Assembly (NCBI GenBank): GCA_964434425.1
Contig: CAYSVH010000007.1
Coordinates: 1-64,000, forward strand
Source: CALMEC01 sp964434425
Lineage (GTDB): Bacteria; Actinomycetota; Thermoleophilia; Miltoncostaeales; Miltoncostaeaceae
Reading direction: 5' to 3'
Length of the DNA: 64,000 nucleotides
Shown here: one piece after another, positions 16,403 through 25,279 of the stretch
Layout: each line of letters starts with the position of its first letter
Position numbering within the stretch: the first letter of the stretch is position 1
Notes under the pieces: model-generated
Seen by the model: the letters and a program-made list of their open reading frames with translations, nothing else
Database searches by the model: none
Told to the model about the DNA's origin: nothing
Position numbers and translations under genes: made by a program

Positions 16403-19400
16403 ATGCCGGTGAAGGCGGACGGGGGTTTCGCGCACCTCCACGTGCACTCCGACTACTCGATCCTCGACGGGGCCTGTCGCATTCCCCAGCTCCTCGACCG
16501 TGTCGAGGAACTGGGGCAGACGGCCGTGGCACTCACCGACCACGGGGTGATGAGCGGCGCCGTCGACCTCTACAGGCAGGCGACCACGCGGGGTATCACG
16601 CCCATCGTCGGCCTGGAGGCCTACGTCGTCCCGGACCATCGGGCACGCCCGAGCCGCGAGAACCGCAACCACCTCACCCTTCTGGCGTCGACGACCGAGG
16701 GGTACTACAACCTCATCAAGCTCTGCTCGGCCGGGTTCCTCGAGGGATACCACCGCAAGCCGCGCATCGACCACGAGCTGATGTCGCGGCACCACGAGGG
16801 AATCATCGTGTTGTCGGGCTGCCTGTCCGGCACCATCTGCTCACACCTCGAGAACGACGACACGAGCGCCGCACGCGCCGAGCTCGACACGCTCAACCAG
16901 ATCTTCGGTGCCGAGGACGTCTACCTCGAAATGATGGACTCGGGCATCGAGCGTCAGGCACGCATCAACACGCACCTGGCCGCCCTGGCGAAGGAGACCG
17001 GGCAGACGATGGTCGCCACCGGCGACGCGCACTACATCTGCCACCAGGACGCCGACTCCCACGAGGCACTCCTCGCCATCCAGACGCGCGACCTGCTGTC
17101 GAACCCCAACCGGTTCCGGTTCGACACCAAGGAGTACTTCATCAAGTCGGCCGACGAGATGCTGGCCGCGCTGCCCGAATACCCCGACGCCGTTCCGGCC
17201 ACGCTCGAGATCGCCGAACGGTGCAAGGATCTCGTCCTGCCGCTGGGCGACCCCCGGCTCCCCACGTTCCCGGTGCCGGAGGACGAAACCCAGTCGTCGT
17301 ATCTCGAGAAGCTCTGCCGGGACGGCCTCGACCGTCGCTACCGCCCCGGCGAGTGGCGCGAGGGCGCGGAGGAACGGCTGCGGTTCGAGCTGTCGGTGAT
17401 CGAGGAGATGGGCTTCCCGGGGTACTTCCTCATCGTCTGGGACTACATCCGGTGGGCGCGCGACAACGGCGTGGCGGTGGGACCCGGGCGCGGATCGGCC
17501 GCCGGATCGCTGGTGGCCTTCTCCCTGAGGATCACGGACCTCGACCCGCTCGAGCACGACCTCCTGTTCGAACGGTTCCTGAACCCCGGGCGGAAGAGCA
17601 TGCCCGACATCGACACCGACTTCTCGGTCCGCGGCCGTGAGGCGGTCGTGCGGTACGTCACCGAGAAGTACGGCAGCGACGCCGTCGCCCGCATCGGCAC
17701 GTTCGGCAAGCTCCTGGCACGCGCGGTCGTGCGGGACGCCGGACGCGTCCTCGGCTTCACCTACGGCCAGGTGGACCGCATCGCCAAGCTCGTCCCCGAA
17801 CGGCCCATCGGTGCGAAGCTGGAGGACGCGCTCAAACCCGGCATGGACCTGCAGCAGGCCTACGACAACGACGAGATCGCCCGGCAGATCATCGACACCG
17901 CCAAACCGCTCGAGGGGCAGGTGCGCAACGAGGGCGTGCATGCCGCCGGCGTCGTCATCGCGCCGGGTTCGGTCACGGACTTCCTCCCGGTCCGCCGCGA
18001 CGACTCGGGCGACGTCATCACCCAGGTCCCCGACCACGACGTCGAGGCGCTGGGACTGCTCAAGATGGACTTCCTCGGTCTGCGGAACCTCGACGTCATC
18101 GAGGACTGCGTCCGCCTGGTGAAGACCGGCCTGGGCGAGGAGATCGACATCGACGCCGTCGCCCTCGACGACGGCAAGGCGTACCGGATGCTGGCGCGAG
18201 GTGACGCACTGGGTGTGTTCCAGTTCGAGTCGAGTGGTATGCGGGACGCCCTGCGAGATGTGCGGCCCACCGAGTTCGCCGACTTGGTCGCGCTCGTCGC
18301 CCTGTACCGCCCCGGACCGATGGCCTTCATCCCCGAGTACGCGCGCAACAAGCGCGACCCCTCCAAGGTCCGGTTCGCCGACCCGCGCCTGAAGCCCATC
18401 ACCGGTCCCACGTACGGGGTGGCGATCTACCAGGAGCAGCTCATGGCGATCTCGCGTGAGCTCGCCGGCTTCTCGCCGTCCCGTGCGGACGACCTCCGCA
18501 AGGCGGTGGGGAAGAAGAACAAGGACCTGATGGCGTCCCTCAAGGACGAGTTCGTGCAGGGGTGCATCACATCGGGCACCGGCTCCACCGTCGCAGGCGA
18601 TCTGTGGGATCTCTGCGAGCGCGCCGGTGATTACTCGTTCAACAAGAGCCACGCGGCGTGCTACGCCCTCCTCGCCTATCGCACGGCGTACCTCAAGGCC
18701 AACTACCCGGCCCAGTACATGGCCGCCCTGCTGTCGTCGGTGATGGACACGAAGGACCGGGTGCCGTTCTACGTCTCGGCCTGCAATGAGATGGGCCTTG
18801 AGGTCCTGCCGCCCGACGTCAACCTGAGCGAGAGCGACTTCGCGGTCACCGGTGAGAGGGAGATCCGATTCGGCCTGTCGGCCGTCAAAGGGGTCGGCGA
18901 GAGTGCCGTGGCAGTCGTGGTCGGGGTGCGCGAGGAGGGAGGGCCGTTCACCTCGATCTTCGACTTCTGCAACCGGGTCGACTCCGCCAGCGTGAACAAA
19001 CGCGCCCTCGAGAGCCTGATCCGCGGCGGGGCGTTCGACACCACGACCGGCTCCCGCCGCGGCATGCTCGAGATGCTGCCCCAGGCGATGGGGGCCGCGG
19101 CACGGGCGCGCAGTGATGCGGCATCCGGGCAGGAGTCGCTGTTCGGGCTGCTGGCGGACACATCCTCGGTCCAGATCGAACCGGCGATCAGCGACGTTGA
19201 GATGGACAAGGACGAGCTCCTGCGCGCCGAGAAGGAGGCGCTGGGCCTCTATGTCTCCAGCCACCCGCTGAAGGACTGCCGTCGCCAGCTGGCCCGGGCG
19301 GTCACGTGCGGCATCGGCGGGCTCGGCGAACGTCACGACCGCGAGATGGTCAAGGTCGGCGGCATCATCGGCCAGGCGAAGACCATCACGAACCGGGCCG

Positions 19401-19840
19401 GGGACCAGATGATGTTCCTCCGCCTGGACGACCTCCAGGGCAGCGTCGAGGTCGTGGTCGTCGCCGCGGTCTACGCGGAATGCCGGGAGCTTCTCCGTGA
19501 GGACGGTCTCGTCATCATCGAGGGCCGTGTCGACCAGAAGTCGGAGAATGAGACCAAGATCGTCGCCCGCACCGTCATGCCCTTCGTGCCCGAGCCGGGA
19601 GGCGAGGAGGACCGCGTGGTCATCCGGATCGACGCGGACCGTTTCCTCAACCGTCACATCGACGATCTTCGCCGCCTGATCGGCGATCACCGCGGCGACG
19701 CCCGGATGATCCTCGAGATGCGCACCACGGACGGACCGGTGCGGCTGCGGTTCGGTGAGGAGTTCCGGGTCGACAGCGCCGACTCGACCCTGGTCGCATC
19801 ATTGAAGAGCCTCTTCGGAGTGAGCGCCGTCACCGTATGA
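16403..19840 (+). CDS. dnaE: DNA polymerase III alpha subunit
   Basis: The 1145-residue replicative polymerase. An N-terminal PHP domain begins HLHVHSDYSILDGA (residues 10-23). The palm has PDIDTDF with catalytic Asp402 and Asp404 (matching the E. coli pair at 401/403), and the third acidic site follows near residue 555. Later come the helix-hairpin-helix region, an OB fold (VGGIIGQAKTI..., about 970-1050) and a C-terminal domain. It is DnaE1-like rather than error-prone DnaE2 by length and complete PHP residues. A GAGGAG lies 9 nt before the ATG. Its TGA is followed after 103 nt by a Cys-rich small gene. Confidence 0.97.
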   Translation: MPVKADGGFAHLHVHSDYSILDGACRIPQLLDRVEELGQTAVALTDHGVMSGAVDLYRQATTRGITPIVGLEAYVVPDHRARPSRENRNHLTLLASTTEGYYNLIKLCSAGFLEGYHRKPRIDHELMSRHHEGIIVLSGCLSGTICSHLENDDTSAARAELDTLNQIFGAEDVYLEMMDSGIERQARINTHLAALAKETGQTMVATGDAHYICHQDADSHEALLAIQTRDLLSNPNRFRFDTKEYFIKSADEMLAALPEYPDAVPATLEIAERCKDLVLPLGDPRLPTFPVPEDETQSSYLEKLCRDGLDRRYRPGEWREGAEERLRFELSVIEEMGFPGYFLIVWDYIRWARDNGVAVGPGRGSAAGSLVAFSLRITDLDPLEHDLLFERFLNPGRKSMPDIDTDFSVRGREAVVRYVTEKYGSDAVARIGTFGKLLARAVVRDAGRVLGFTYGQVDRIAKLVPERPIGAKLEDALKPGMDLQQAYDNDEIARQIIDTAKPLEGQVRNEGVHAAGVVIAPGSVTDFLPVRRDDSGDVITQVPDHDVEALGLLKMDFLGLRNLDVIEDCVRLVKTGLGEEIDIDAVALDDGKAYRMLARGDALGVFQFESSGMRDALRDVRPTEFADLVALVALYRPGPMAFIPEYARNKRDPSKVRFADPRLKPITGPTYGVAIYQEQLMAISRELAGFSPSRADDLRKAVGKKNKDLMASLKDEFVQGCITSGTGSTVAGDLWDLCERAGDYSFNKSHAACYALLAYRTAYLKANYPAQYMAALLSSVMDTKDRVPFYVSACNEMGLEVLPPDVNLSESDFAVTGEREIRFGLSAVKGVGESAVAVVVGVREEGGPFTSIFDFCNRVDSASVNKRALESLIRGGAFDTTTGSRRGMLEMLPQAMGAAARARSDAASGQESLFGLLADTSSVQIEPAISDVEMDKDELLRAEKEALGLYVSSHPLKDCRRQLARAVTCGIGGLGERHDREMVKVGGIIGQAKTITNRAGDQMMFLRLDDLQGSVEVVVVAAVYAECRELLREDGLVIIEGRVDQKSENETKIVARTVMPFVPEPGGEEDRVVIRIDADRFLNRHIDDLRRLIGDHRGDARMILEMRTTDGPVRLRFGEEFRVDSADSTLVASLKSLFGVSAVTV

Positions 19841-19943
19841 CCTCGCCGCAGGATCCTCTGGGCGGGCGTCAGCGGGTCATGGGGGAGGGGCGCGCCGGAC
19901 ACGCCGACGGCGCAGCGGTGACGTCTCTGTCACCCTGTGCTGG

Positions 19944-20351
19944 ATGGACGCCGATGACGCCAGCACATCCGCCACGTCATGCCGGCAGTGCCCCGTGCGC
20001 TGCGACCAGATCGTGCATCCCTCGGGGTGCATGGCCGTCGCCTGCGACCGCCTCTACAGCTATGAGGAGGACGGCCACATGTACATCGGGTGCCTGGAGC
20101 GCGTCTTCGGCGTCGACATCGACCTGGAGGCCTTCCGGGTGATGGATGCGACGCGCCGCGGGTTCGGTGGACTGCGCGTCGCGCGGACACCGCTTCCACA
20201 GTGCTGGACGTCCGTGGCGGCTGCGATGCCCCACCGTCTGCCCGGACCATGCACGAACCCCGGGATGGGTTCACCCGTGACGAGGCCCGACACCGCCGAG
20301 GACGACGATCCGCGCCGCCGAGTGGATGGACGGCCCGGGCCCGTCGAATGA
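19944..20351 (+). CDS. Cys-rich small protein, conserved type, unknown function
   Basis: A 135-residue protein with a cluster CRQCPVRCD...GCMAVACDRLYSYE...YIGCLERVFGVDIDLEAF and a later QCWTSV, then CTNPGM. The Cys spacing (CxxCxxxC, then CxxxxC, then C) suggests metal or Fe-S binding. From memory, a family with the same PxRCDxIVHPxGCxA and FGVxIDL signature occurs in Thermoleophilia-type actinobacteria; that is recall, not a search. The last 30 residues are low-complexity and may be unconserved. It lies between dnaE and the M29 peptidase, 22 nt before the latter. Confidence 0.7.
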   Translation: MDADDASTSATSCRQCPVRCDQIVHPSGCMAVACDRLYSYEEDGHMYIGCLERVFGVDIDLEAFRVMDATRRGFGGLRVARTPLPQCWTSVAAAMPHRLPGPCTNPGMGSPVTRPDTAEDDDPRRRVDGRPGPVE

Positions 20352-20373
20352 CCACCACCGGAGGGAGGCGCAG

Positions 20374-21609
20374 ATGACGCCGCAGACCGCGTCGGGCCTC
20401 GACGCCGACCGTATCCGCGCGTATGCGGAGGCCATCGTCCGCGACTACGTGGACGCCCGGCCCGGTGACACGATCCTCATCGACTGCGAGCCGGCGCATC
20501 GTGAACTGGCCGAGGCCGTGGCCGCCGCCGCCTATCGTCTGGGCGTCGCGCTCGTTGACGTCGCCTATCAGGACCGCCGCGTACAGGCGGCCCGCATCCG
20601 CGAGGCGGACGACGCGGCGCTGGGCGTCGTCGCGCCGTGGCACCGCTCGCGTCTGAGGAACGCCCTGAAGGAGACCACGGCCATCGTCCGCATCGTCGGC
20701 GACGAGGAGCCGGGGGTGCTCGCCGGCCTCGACCCCGCCCGCATGTCGCGTGACTTCCAGACACGTGCGCGGACGCTGTCCTGGTTCTCGCGTGCGATCG
20801 TGGGCAACCGCGTCCGTTGGACCATCGTGGCGTGGCCGACGTCCGAGTGGGCGGCCCGGGTCTATCCGGGGCTCGGCACCCCCGCCGCGGTCCTCCGCCT
20901 GGGCGAGGACATCCTGTCCTTCGCACGCCTGGGCGCCGACGACGGGGACGACGCATGGCGCACCCACTGTCGCCACCTCCAGGACCGTGCCCGCCTGCTC
21001 ACCGACAGGGGCTTCGCACGCCTCGAGTTCCGGGGGCCGGGCACCGAACTCGACGTGACCCTGTTCGATGACACGGTCTGGCTTGGCGGCGGCGACGACA
21101 CGGCCACCGGTCGTCCCATCTCACCGAACGTACCGACCGAGGAGGTGTTCACCAGCCCGAACCCGGCCCGTACCACCGGCTCCTTCCGCTGTACGACGCC
21201 CCTGTCGTTCAACGGGCGCGTCATCGAGGGGATCGCGGGTCGCTTCGCCCGTGGACGCCTCGTCGAGATCACCGCCGACGACGCCGACGACCGGGCGATA
21301 CTCGAGCAGACGTTCTCGACGGACCGCGGCGCCGGACGATTGGGCGAGGTCGCGCTGGTGGACGGCACCTCCCGCATCGGGCGGGCGGGACGCATCTACG
21401 GCGAGACCCTCCTGGACGAGAACGCCGCGGCGCACATCGCACTCGGCAACGGCTTCGCCGGCACCCGGGCCGGCGGTGGGGCCGTCAACCGGTCGGTCGT
21501 GCATCTCGACGTCATGATCGGGTCGGACGCCGTCGAGGTGACCGGCGCGGCCGACGACGGGTCGCGCACGGCGATCCTCGCCGGCGGCGACTGGCTGCTG
21601 GCCGACTGA
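20374..21609 (+). CDS. M29-family aminopeptidase (AmpS/thermophilic type)
   Basis: A 411-residue leucyl-aminopeptidase of the M29 metallopeptidase family, cytoplasmic, releasing N-terminal residues with two divalent metals. Visible features: an N-terminal domain with DTILIDCEPAH, and the C-terminal metal site with NVPTEEVFTSP, LGEVALVD, LLDENAAAHIALG and VVHLDVMIG. The ATG at 20374 follows a GGAGGGAGG ribosome site by 5 nt, choosing it over an earlier in-frame GTG. It converges with the PASTA pseudokinase, leaving only 31 nt between stops. Function beyond peptide turnover is not indicated. Confidence 0.92.
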   Translation: MTPQTASGLDADRIRAYAEAIVRDYVDARPGDTILIDCEPAHRELAEAVAAAAYRLGVALVDVAYQDRRVQAARIREADDAALGVVAPWHRSRLRNALKETTAIVRIVGDEEPGVLAGLDPARMSRDFQTRARTLSWFSRAIVGNRVRWTIVAWPTSEWAARVYPGLGTPAAVLRLGEDILSFARLGADDGDDAWRTHCRHLQDRARLLTDRGFARLEFRGPGTELDVTLFDDTVWLGGGDDTATGRPISPNVPTEEVFTSPNPARTTGSFRCTTPLSFNGRVIEGIAGRFARGRLVEITADDADDRAILEQTFSTDRGAGRLGEVALVDGTSRIGRAGRIYGETLLDENAAAHIALGNGFAGTRAGGGAVNRSVVHLDVMIGSDAVEVTGAADDGSRTAILAGGDWLLAD

Positions 21610-21640
21610 TCGAACGTCACCGGTGCGCTGCCGCCCGGCG

Positions 21641-22957
21641 TCAGCGGCGGGTCCCGTCTCCGCCGGACGGGGACGGCGGATCGTCCACGAACGGCGGGGA
21701 CGAGTCCTCACCGTCCGGTGCCGCGTCCGCATCCGGCGCGACATCGGTGCTCGGTGGATCGGTCATCTCCGATGTGGACGTCTCGGGACCCGGGGTGGTG
21801 GCCTCGGTGGACGTGGTCGCACCCGACGGACCGGAGCTCACGGTCACCGTCACCGACGACCCGGTCGCCACCCGCGACGAGGGAGATGGATCGAGGCGGA
21901 TAACGGTGCCCTCGGGCTGCGCGTCGGTGGTCCGCGCGACCGACGGGACGAGCCCGGCACCCTCCAGTGCCTGCAGCGCCTCCGCCTCGGGACGGCCCAC
22001 CACATCGGGCACGAACACCTCGGACGGGGTGCCGTCGGCGTCGAGTCCGCTCACCACGATCGTGACGGTTCCGCCGCGGTCCTGGGACGCACCACCCTCC
22101 GGATCCGTGCGGATGACGAAGCCGGTGGCGACGCTTGCGCTCCACTCCCTCTCGGTGCGGGGTTCCAGCCCGGCGTCGCGGATCGTCTGTTCGGCCTGCT
22201 GCGCGGTCTGTCCGACCACGTTCGGGACCGTGACGGAGTCGCCGCGAAGCAGGAAGTACCAGAGACCGGCGGCCACGACCGCGAGGATCGCCAGCCCGAT
22301 GAGGATCGTGCGACCCCGGGGCGCCCCGGACGAATGGGGACGCGCCGGCCGTGGCACACGGGTGGGGAAGGATGCGCGCGCCGCATCCAGATCGGCGTGC
22401 AGGTGCTCGGCGGAGCGGTACCGCTCCGCCGGGTTGGGATGGACGGCCCGGGCCGCCACGGCCGCGACCTCCTCGGGCACGTCGGACCGGCGTGCGAGCG
22501 CCGCGCGATGCCCCTCCTCGTCGGTCGCCGTATCCGATGTGCCGGTGAGCATCGTGTAGTAGAGCGCGCCGACGGCGTAGCAGTCGTCCTCGCGCATGAC
22601 GGGGGACGCCGGTCCCGGAAGGTCGATCGCCGCCGTCGGCTGGTCGGCGTCGTCATCGAAGGGCACGTCGTCATCGAAGGGGTTGTCCGAGGCGATGGCG
22701 GTCGGCGCCCCGTCCGGTGCGTCGTCGTCCGGAGCGGTCGATGTGATCTCCGGTGCACCCGTCGCCGGTGACGCGGGTGCGTGGAGGATGACGCCGCCGT
22801 CCTGCCGGAGGCCGACGCTGTCTGCCGAGATGTCGCCGTGCACCCGTCCGTCGGCGTGGACGCGTTCGATCGCAATGGCCAAGCCGATCGCGACGTTGGT
22901 CGCGGCGCGCGGGTCGGACCATCCACGCCTTCGCATCCGTCGTGCGAGTGGCGTCAC
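21641..22957 (-). CDS. PASTA-domain pseudokinase lacking the kinase N-lobe
   Basis: Read from GTG 22957, 438 residues: a fragment of a Ser/Thr-kinase C-lobe (IAIERVHADGRVHGDISADS), an acidic Pro-rich insert, a C-lobe helix region (DCYAVGALYYTMLTGTSD), a membrane helix (TILIGLAILAVVAAGLWYF) and two PASTA domains (VTVPNVVGQ..., VFVPDVVGR...) then a Thr/Pro-rich extracellular tail. The Gly-rich loop, VAIK Lys and DFG are absent and the HRD loop reads HGD, with DISADS in place of the DLKPxN active site, so it cannot be a normal kinase. It may sense muropeptides and act as a scaffold. The N-terminus is uncertain: frame stays open to 23215. Confidence 0.75.
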   Translation of the reverse strand: MTPLARRMRRRGWSDPRAATNVAIGLAIAIERVHADGRVHGDISADSVGLRQDGGVILHAPASPATGAPEITSTAPDDDAPDGAPTAIASDNPFDDDVPFDDDADQPTAAIDLPGPASPVMREDDCYAVGALYYTMLTGTSDTATDEEGHRAALARRSDVPEEVAAVAARAVHPNPAERYRSAEHLHADLDAARASFPTRVPRPARPHSSGAPRGRTILIGLAILAVVAAGLWYFLLRGDSVTVPNVVGQTAQQAEQTIRDAGLEPRTEREWSASVATGFVIRTDPEGGASQDRGGTVTIVVSGLDADGTPSEVFVPDVVGRPEAEALQALEGAGLVPSVARTTDAQPEGTVIRLDPSPSSRVATGSSVTVTVSSGPSGATTSTEATTPGPETSTSEMTDPPSTDVAPDADAAPDGEDSSPPFVDDPPSPSGGDGTRR

Positions 22958-23351
22958 GGGAGGCGGATGCGGGGCGCGAGTACCCCGGTTTCGCCGACTC
23001 ACCGGCCGCCCCCCGCGAACGGTGCGGGCCGACGGTGGGTCGTGGTTCGGCCTGCCGGCATCGGGAACGTGTGCTGCTGCATCCGGGGAACATTGCACAA
23101 GTCGTGTCACGGGAACGGATTCGGCGGTGACGGTGCGGCGGACGCCCCCCGGCGACGAGCGGCGCGCCGACGGCGTGGTATCCGCCGGCCCACCACAGGC
23201 CTGCTGCCGGGCCACCTGACGGGCGGCCTCTCGACACGCCGCTCAGGCCCTCCTCGTCGGAAAACGTGCACCTACCGTTCAGCGGCGGGCTCTCCTCGTG
23301 CCGTCGGTCGTCCCGAGCCCCTGCGACGTACGCGCTCCCCCGTGCGGATCA
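22958..23351. other. Intergenic stretch upstream of the pseudokinase, no gene seen
   Basis: This 394-nt stretch lies between the pseudokinase start and the end of the metallopeptidase-like gene. The pseudokinase frame stays open over most of it, but the residues are Arg/Pro/Ser-rich with no kinase similarity, so I treat it as non-coding or as remains of a lost N-lobe. No RNA, repeat or terminator is recognisable. Confidence 0.4.
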
Positions 23352-23720
23352 TCAGCGCGACCGTCGGGCCGGAGGATGACCGGCGACGCGACGGGCCTCC
23401 GCCTCGAATGGGTTGGCCGCGTAGCCGGTCCTGAGATAGGAGAGCGGCATGCGGATCGGGTGGTGCTGCATCTGCCAGACGTGGCACAGCTCGTGCACGA
23501 TCAGCGCGAGATCGGCGGGCTCGCGTCGCAGGAGAATGAGATTCCAGGCCGCGTAGCCGTCGAAGCGCCGCAGGCCGGGCAGCCGGAAGAACCACGGGGC
23601 GACGACGATGCACACCCGGCCGGTGCGGACCGGGCGGGGATAGAGGTCGTGCCGGGCCAGTTCCCGCGCCGCCCGGTCGAGGAGGGCCCTGTGGTCAGGA
23701 CTGCGCCGCGGCCAGACCAC
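23352..23720 (-). CDS. Small HExxH protein, metallopeptidase-like
   Basis: Read from GTG 23720, 122 residues. The core VHELCHVWQMQHHPIRMPLSY contains a zinc-peptidase HExxH helix and is followed by YAANPFEAEAR, which could supply a third ligand (Glu). The preceding WFFRLPGLRRFDGYAAWN segment is compact and soluble. Family members I recall share a PWxFRLPxxRRFDGYA...IVHELCHVWQMQHHP pattern in actinobacteria. The start overlaps the 3' end of the M32 carboxypeptidase gene by 26 nt on the same strand, so it is the second gene of that operon. Activity and substrate are not known. Confidence 0.75.
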   Translation of the reverse strand: MVWPRRSPDHRALLDRAARELARHDLYPRPVRTGRVCIVVAPWFFRLPGLRRFDGYAAWNLILLRREPADLALIVHELCHVWQMQHHPIRMPLSYLRTGYAANPFEAEARRVAGHPPARRSR

Positions 23721-25188
23721 GGAGGCGCTCGACCAATGGCTGGGGCGAGAACGGCCGGCCGGTGGCGTTCTCCATGAGGACCCGCGTCTCGTACCGATTG
23801 CCGTGGCGGTGGATCCGATCCCGCAGGAACCGGAGCGGGGCGGTGGGGTCGTCCGTGACGACGTCCACGCCGCGCCCGCCCGTGTGCTCGGCGAACGCCA
23901 GGGCAAGCTGGGCCGCGTACATGTTCCCCAGGGTGTAGGTGGGGAAGTACCCGAAGAGGCCCCACGCCCAGTGGATGTCCTGCATGCAGCCACGTGCGTC
24001 GTCGGCGGGGGTGACCCCCAGGAGCCGCTCGCTCTCCTCCCGCCAGGCGCCGGGCAGATCGTCGACGGCCAGATCACCCCGCACGAGGGCGAGCTCCAGC
24101 CGTAGGCGGAGGGCGATGTGCAGGTCGTAGGTCACCTCGTCGGCGTCAACCCGGCACCAGCCCCGCTGGATGTGGTGGACGTTCCGGGCCAGGTCGTCGG
24201 GCGTGATGCCGTCCATCCGTGACCCGAACCGCTCGAGGAGCATCCGGTGGACGACGGTGAGGAAGGCGGGGTGCCGCCCGAGGTGGTTCTCGAAGAAGCG
24301 GGCCTGGGACTCCTCGGCGCCGAGCGACGGCGACTCGAACAGGAAGGTCCGGGCGTGCTCGGCCGGGTGTCCCTGCGAGTAGAGGCCGTGGCCGACCTCG
24401 TGCATCGTGACGAGCACGTTCATCATCGGATCGTCGTCCGCGATCCGGGTGGTGAAGCGCACGTCGCCGGCGTGCGGGGAGGTCGTGAAGGGGTGCGCCG
24501 ACCGGGCGATCAGACCGGACGTCCGGTTGAAGCCGACGGTGGCGGCCACATCCTCGGCGAGTGCGACCTGCAGAGCGGCGTCGAACGATCGTCCGCCGAA
24601 CGGCGTGGCGGGCGGACGCTCGTCGACTCCCGCGACGATGGCCGACAGCTCGGGCGTGAGGGCGGCGAACATGTCCTCCAACGTCGCCGCCGTCATGCCG
24701 GGCTCGTACTCGTCGAGAAGCCCGTCGTACGGCTCGGCACCCAGGCCGATCGCGTCGCCGGTGGCACGTGCGGCCTCGACCACCCGCCGCAGGGCCGGCG
24801 CAAACGTGGCGAAGTCGCCATCCTCCCGCGTCGTCAGCCACACCGTGACGGCGTTGTTCGTGGCGTCCGAGACCTCGCGCACGAGGTCCTCGGTCAGCCG
24901 GATGGCCCGGCGGCGCTGCCGTTCGGCGTGCGCGATCTGGGCATCCATGTCCTCCGAGACCTCTCCGTCGCGGAGGGCGGCGAGGACATCGTCGATGTCG
25001 TCGGCGAGCAGTTCGCGGTGGCGCAGCGTGTGGAGGGTCTTGACCTGGAGCCCGCGCTGCTCGGCGCCCTGCGAGGGCATCGTGGTCTCGCGGTCCCAGT
25101 CGAGGAGGCGGATCGCGCCGTCCAGATCCGCGACGGTGCCCATCCATTCACGGAAACGCGTGGTGGCGGTCGATGAGGTGTCGGTCAC
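23695..25188 (-). CDS. M32-family metallocarboxypeptidase (Taq carboxypeptidase type)
   Basis: A 497-residue zinc carboxypeptidase of usual length. The catalytic HEVGHGLYSQG (HExxH, near 264) and downstream ESPSLGAEESQARFFEN (Glu ligand) are present, with the family DPR-like and GTE-like segments less clear. The substrate is the C-terminal residue of peptides; it acts in the cytoplasm. I start at GTG 25188 since the open frame's earlier residues (MRWVRVDNPD...) have no homology; homology resumes at FREWMGTVADLDGAIRLLDWD. It forms an operon with the HExxH protein and is preceded by the convergent-looking glgP gene on the same strand 91 nt upstream. Confidence 0.93.
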   Translation of the reverse strand: MTDTSSTATTRFREWMGTVADLDGAIRLLDWDRETTMPSQGAEQRGLQVKTLHTLRHRELLADDIDDVLAALRDGEVSEDMDAQIAHAERQRRRAIRLTEDLVREVSDATNNAVTVWLTTREDGDFATFAPALRRVVEAARATGDAIGLGAEPYDGLLDEYEPGMTAATLEDMFAALTPELSAIVAGVDERPPATPFGGRSFDAALQVALAEDVAATVGFNRTSGLIARSAHPFTTSPHAGDVRFTTRIADDDPMMNVLVTMHEVGHGLYSQGHPAEHARTFLFESPSLGAEESQARFFENHLGRHPAFLTVVHRMLLERFGSRMDGITPDDLARNVHHIQRGWCRVDADEVTYDLHIALRLRLELALVRGDLAVDDLPGAWREESERLLGVTPADDARGCMQDIHWAWGLFGYFPTYTLGNMYAAQLALAFAEHTGGRGVDVVTDDPTAPLRFLRDRIHRHGNRYETRVLMENATGRPFSPQPLVERLRGLAAAQS

Positions 25189-25279
25189 GCGGCGATGATA
25201 GACGCGGGACGTCGTCCCGTGACGCGTCGCCCCGACGTGCCGTGGGTCCGGGTTGTCGACCCGGACCCACCGCACGGGT

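Noticed and set aside
16841..19690. 949-codon open frame antisense to dnaE, and similar long antisense frames opposite argG, mutS2 and ccmF
   Set aside because: High GC keeps frames open on the opposite strand; the sense frames carry full family motifs and the antisense products do not resemble proteins.
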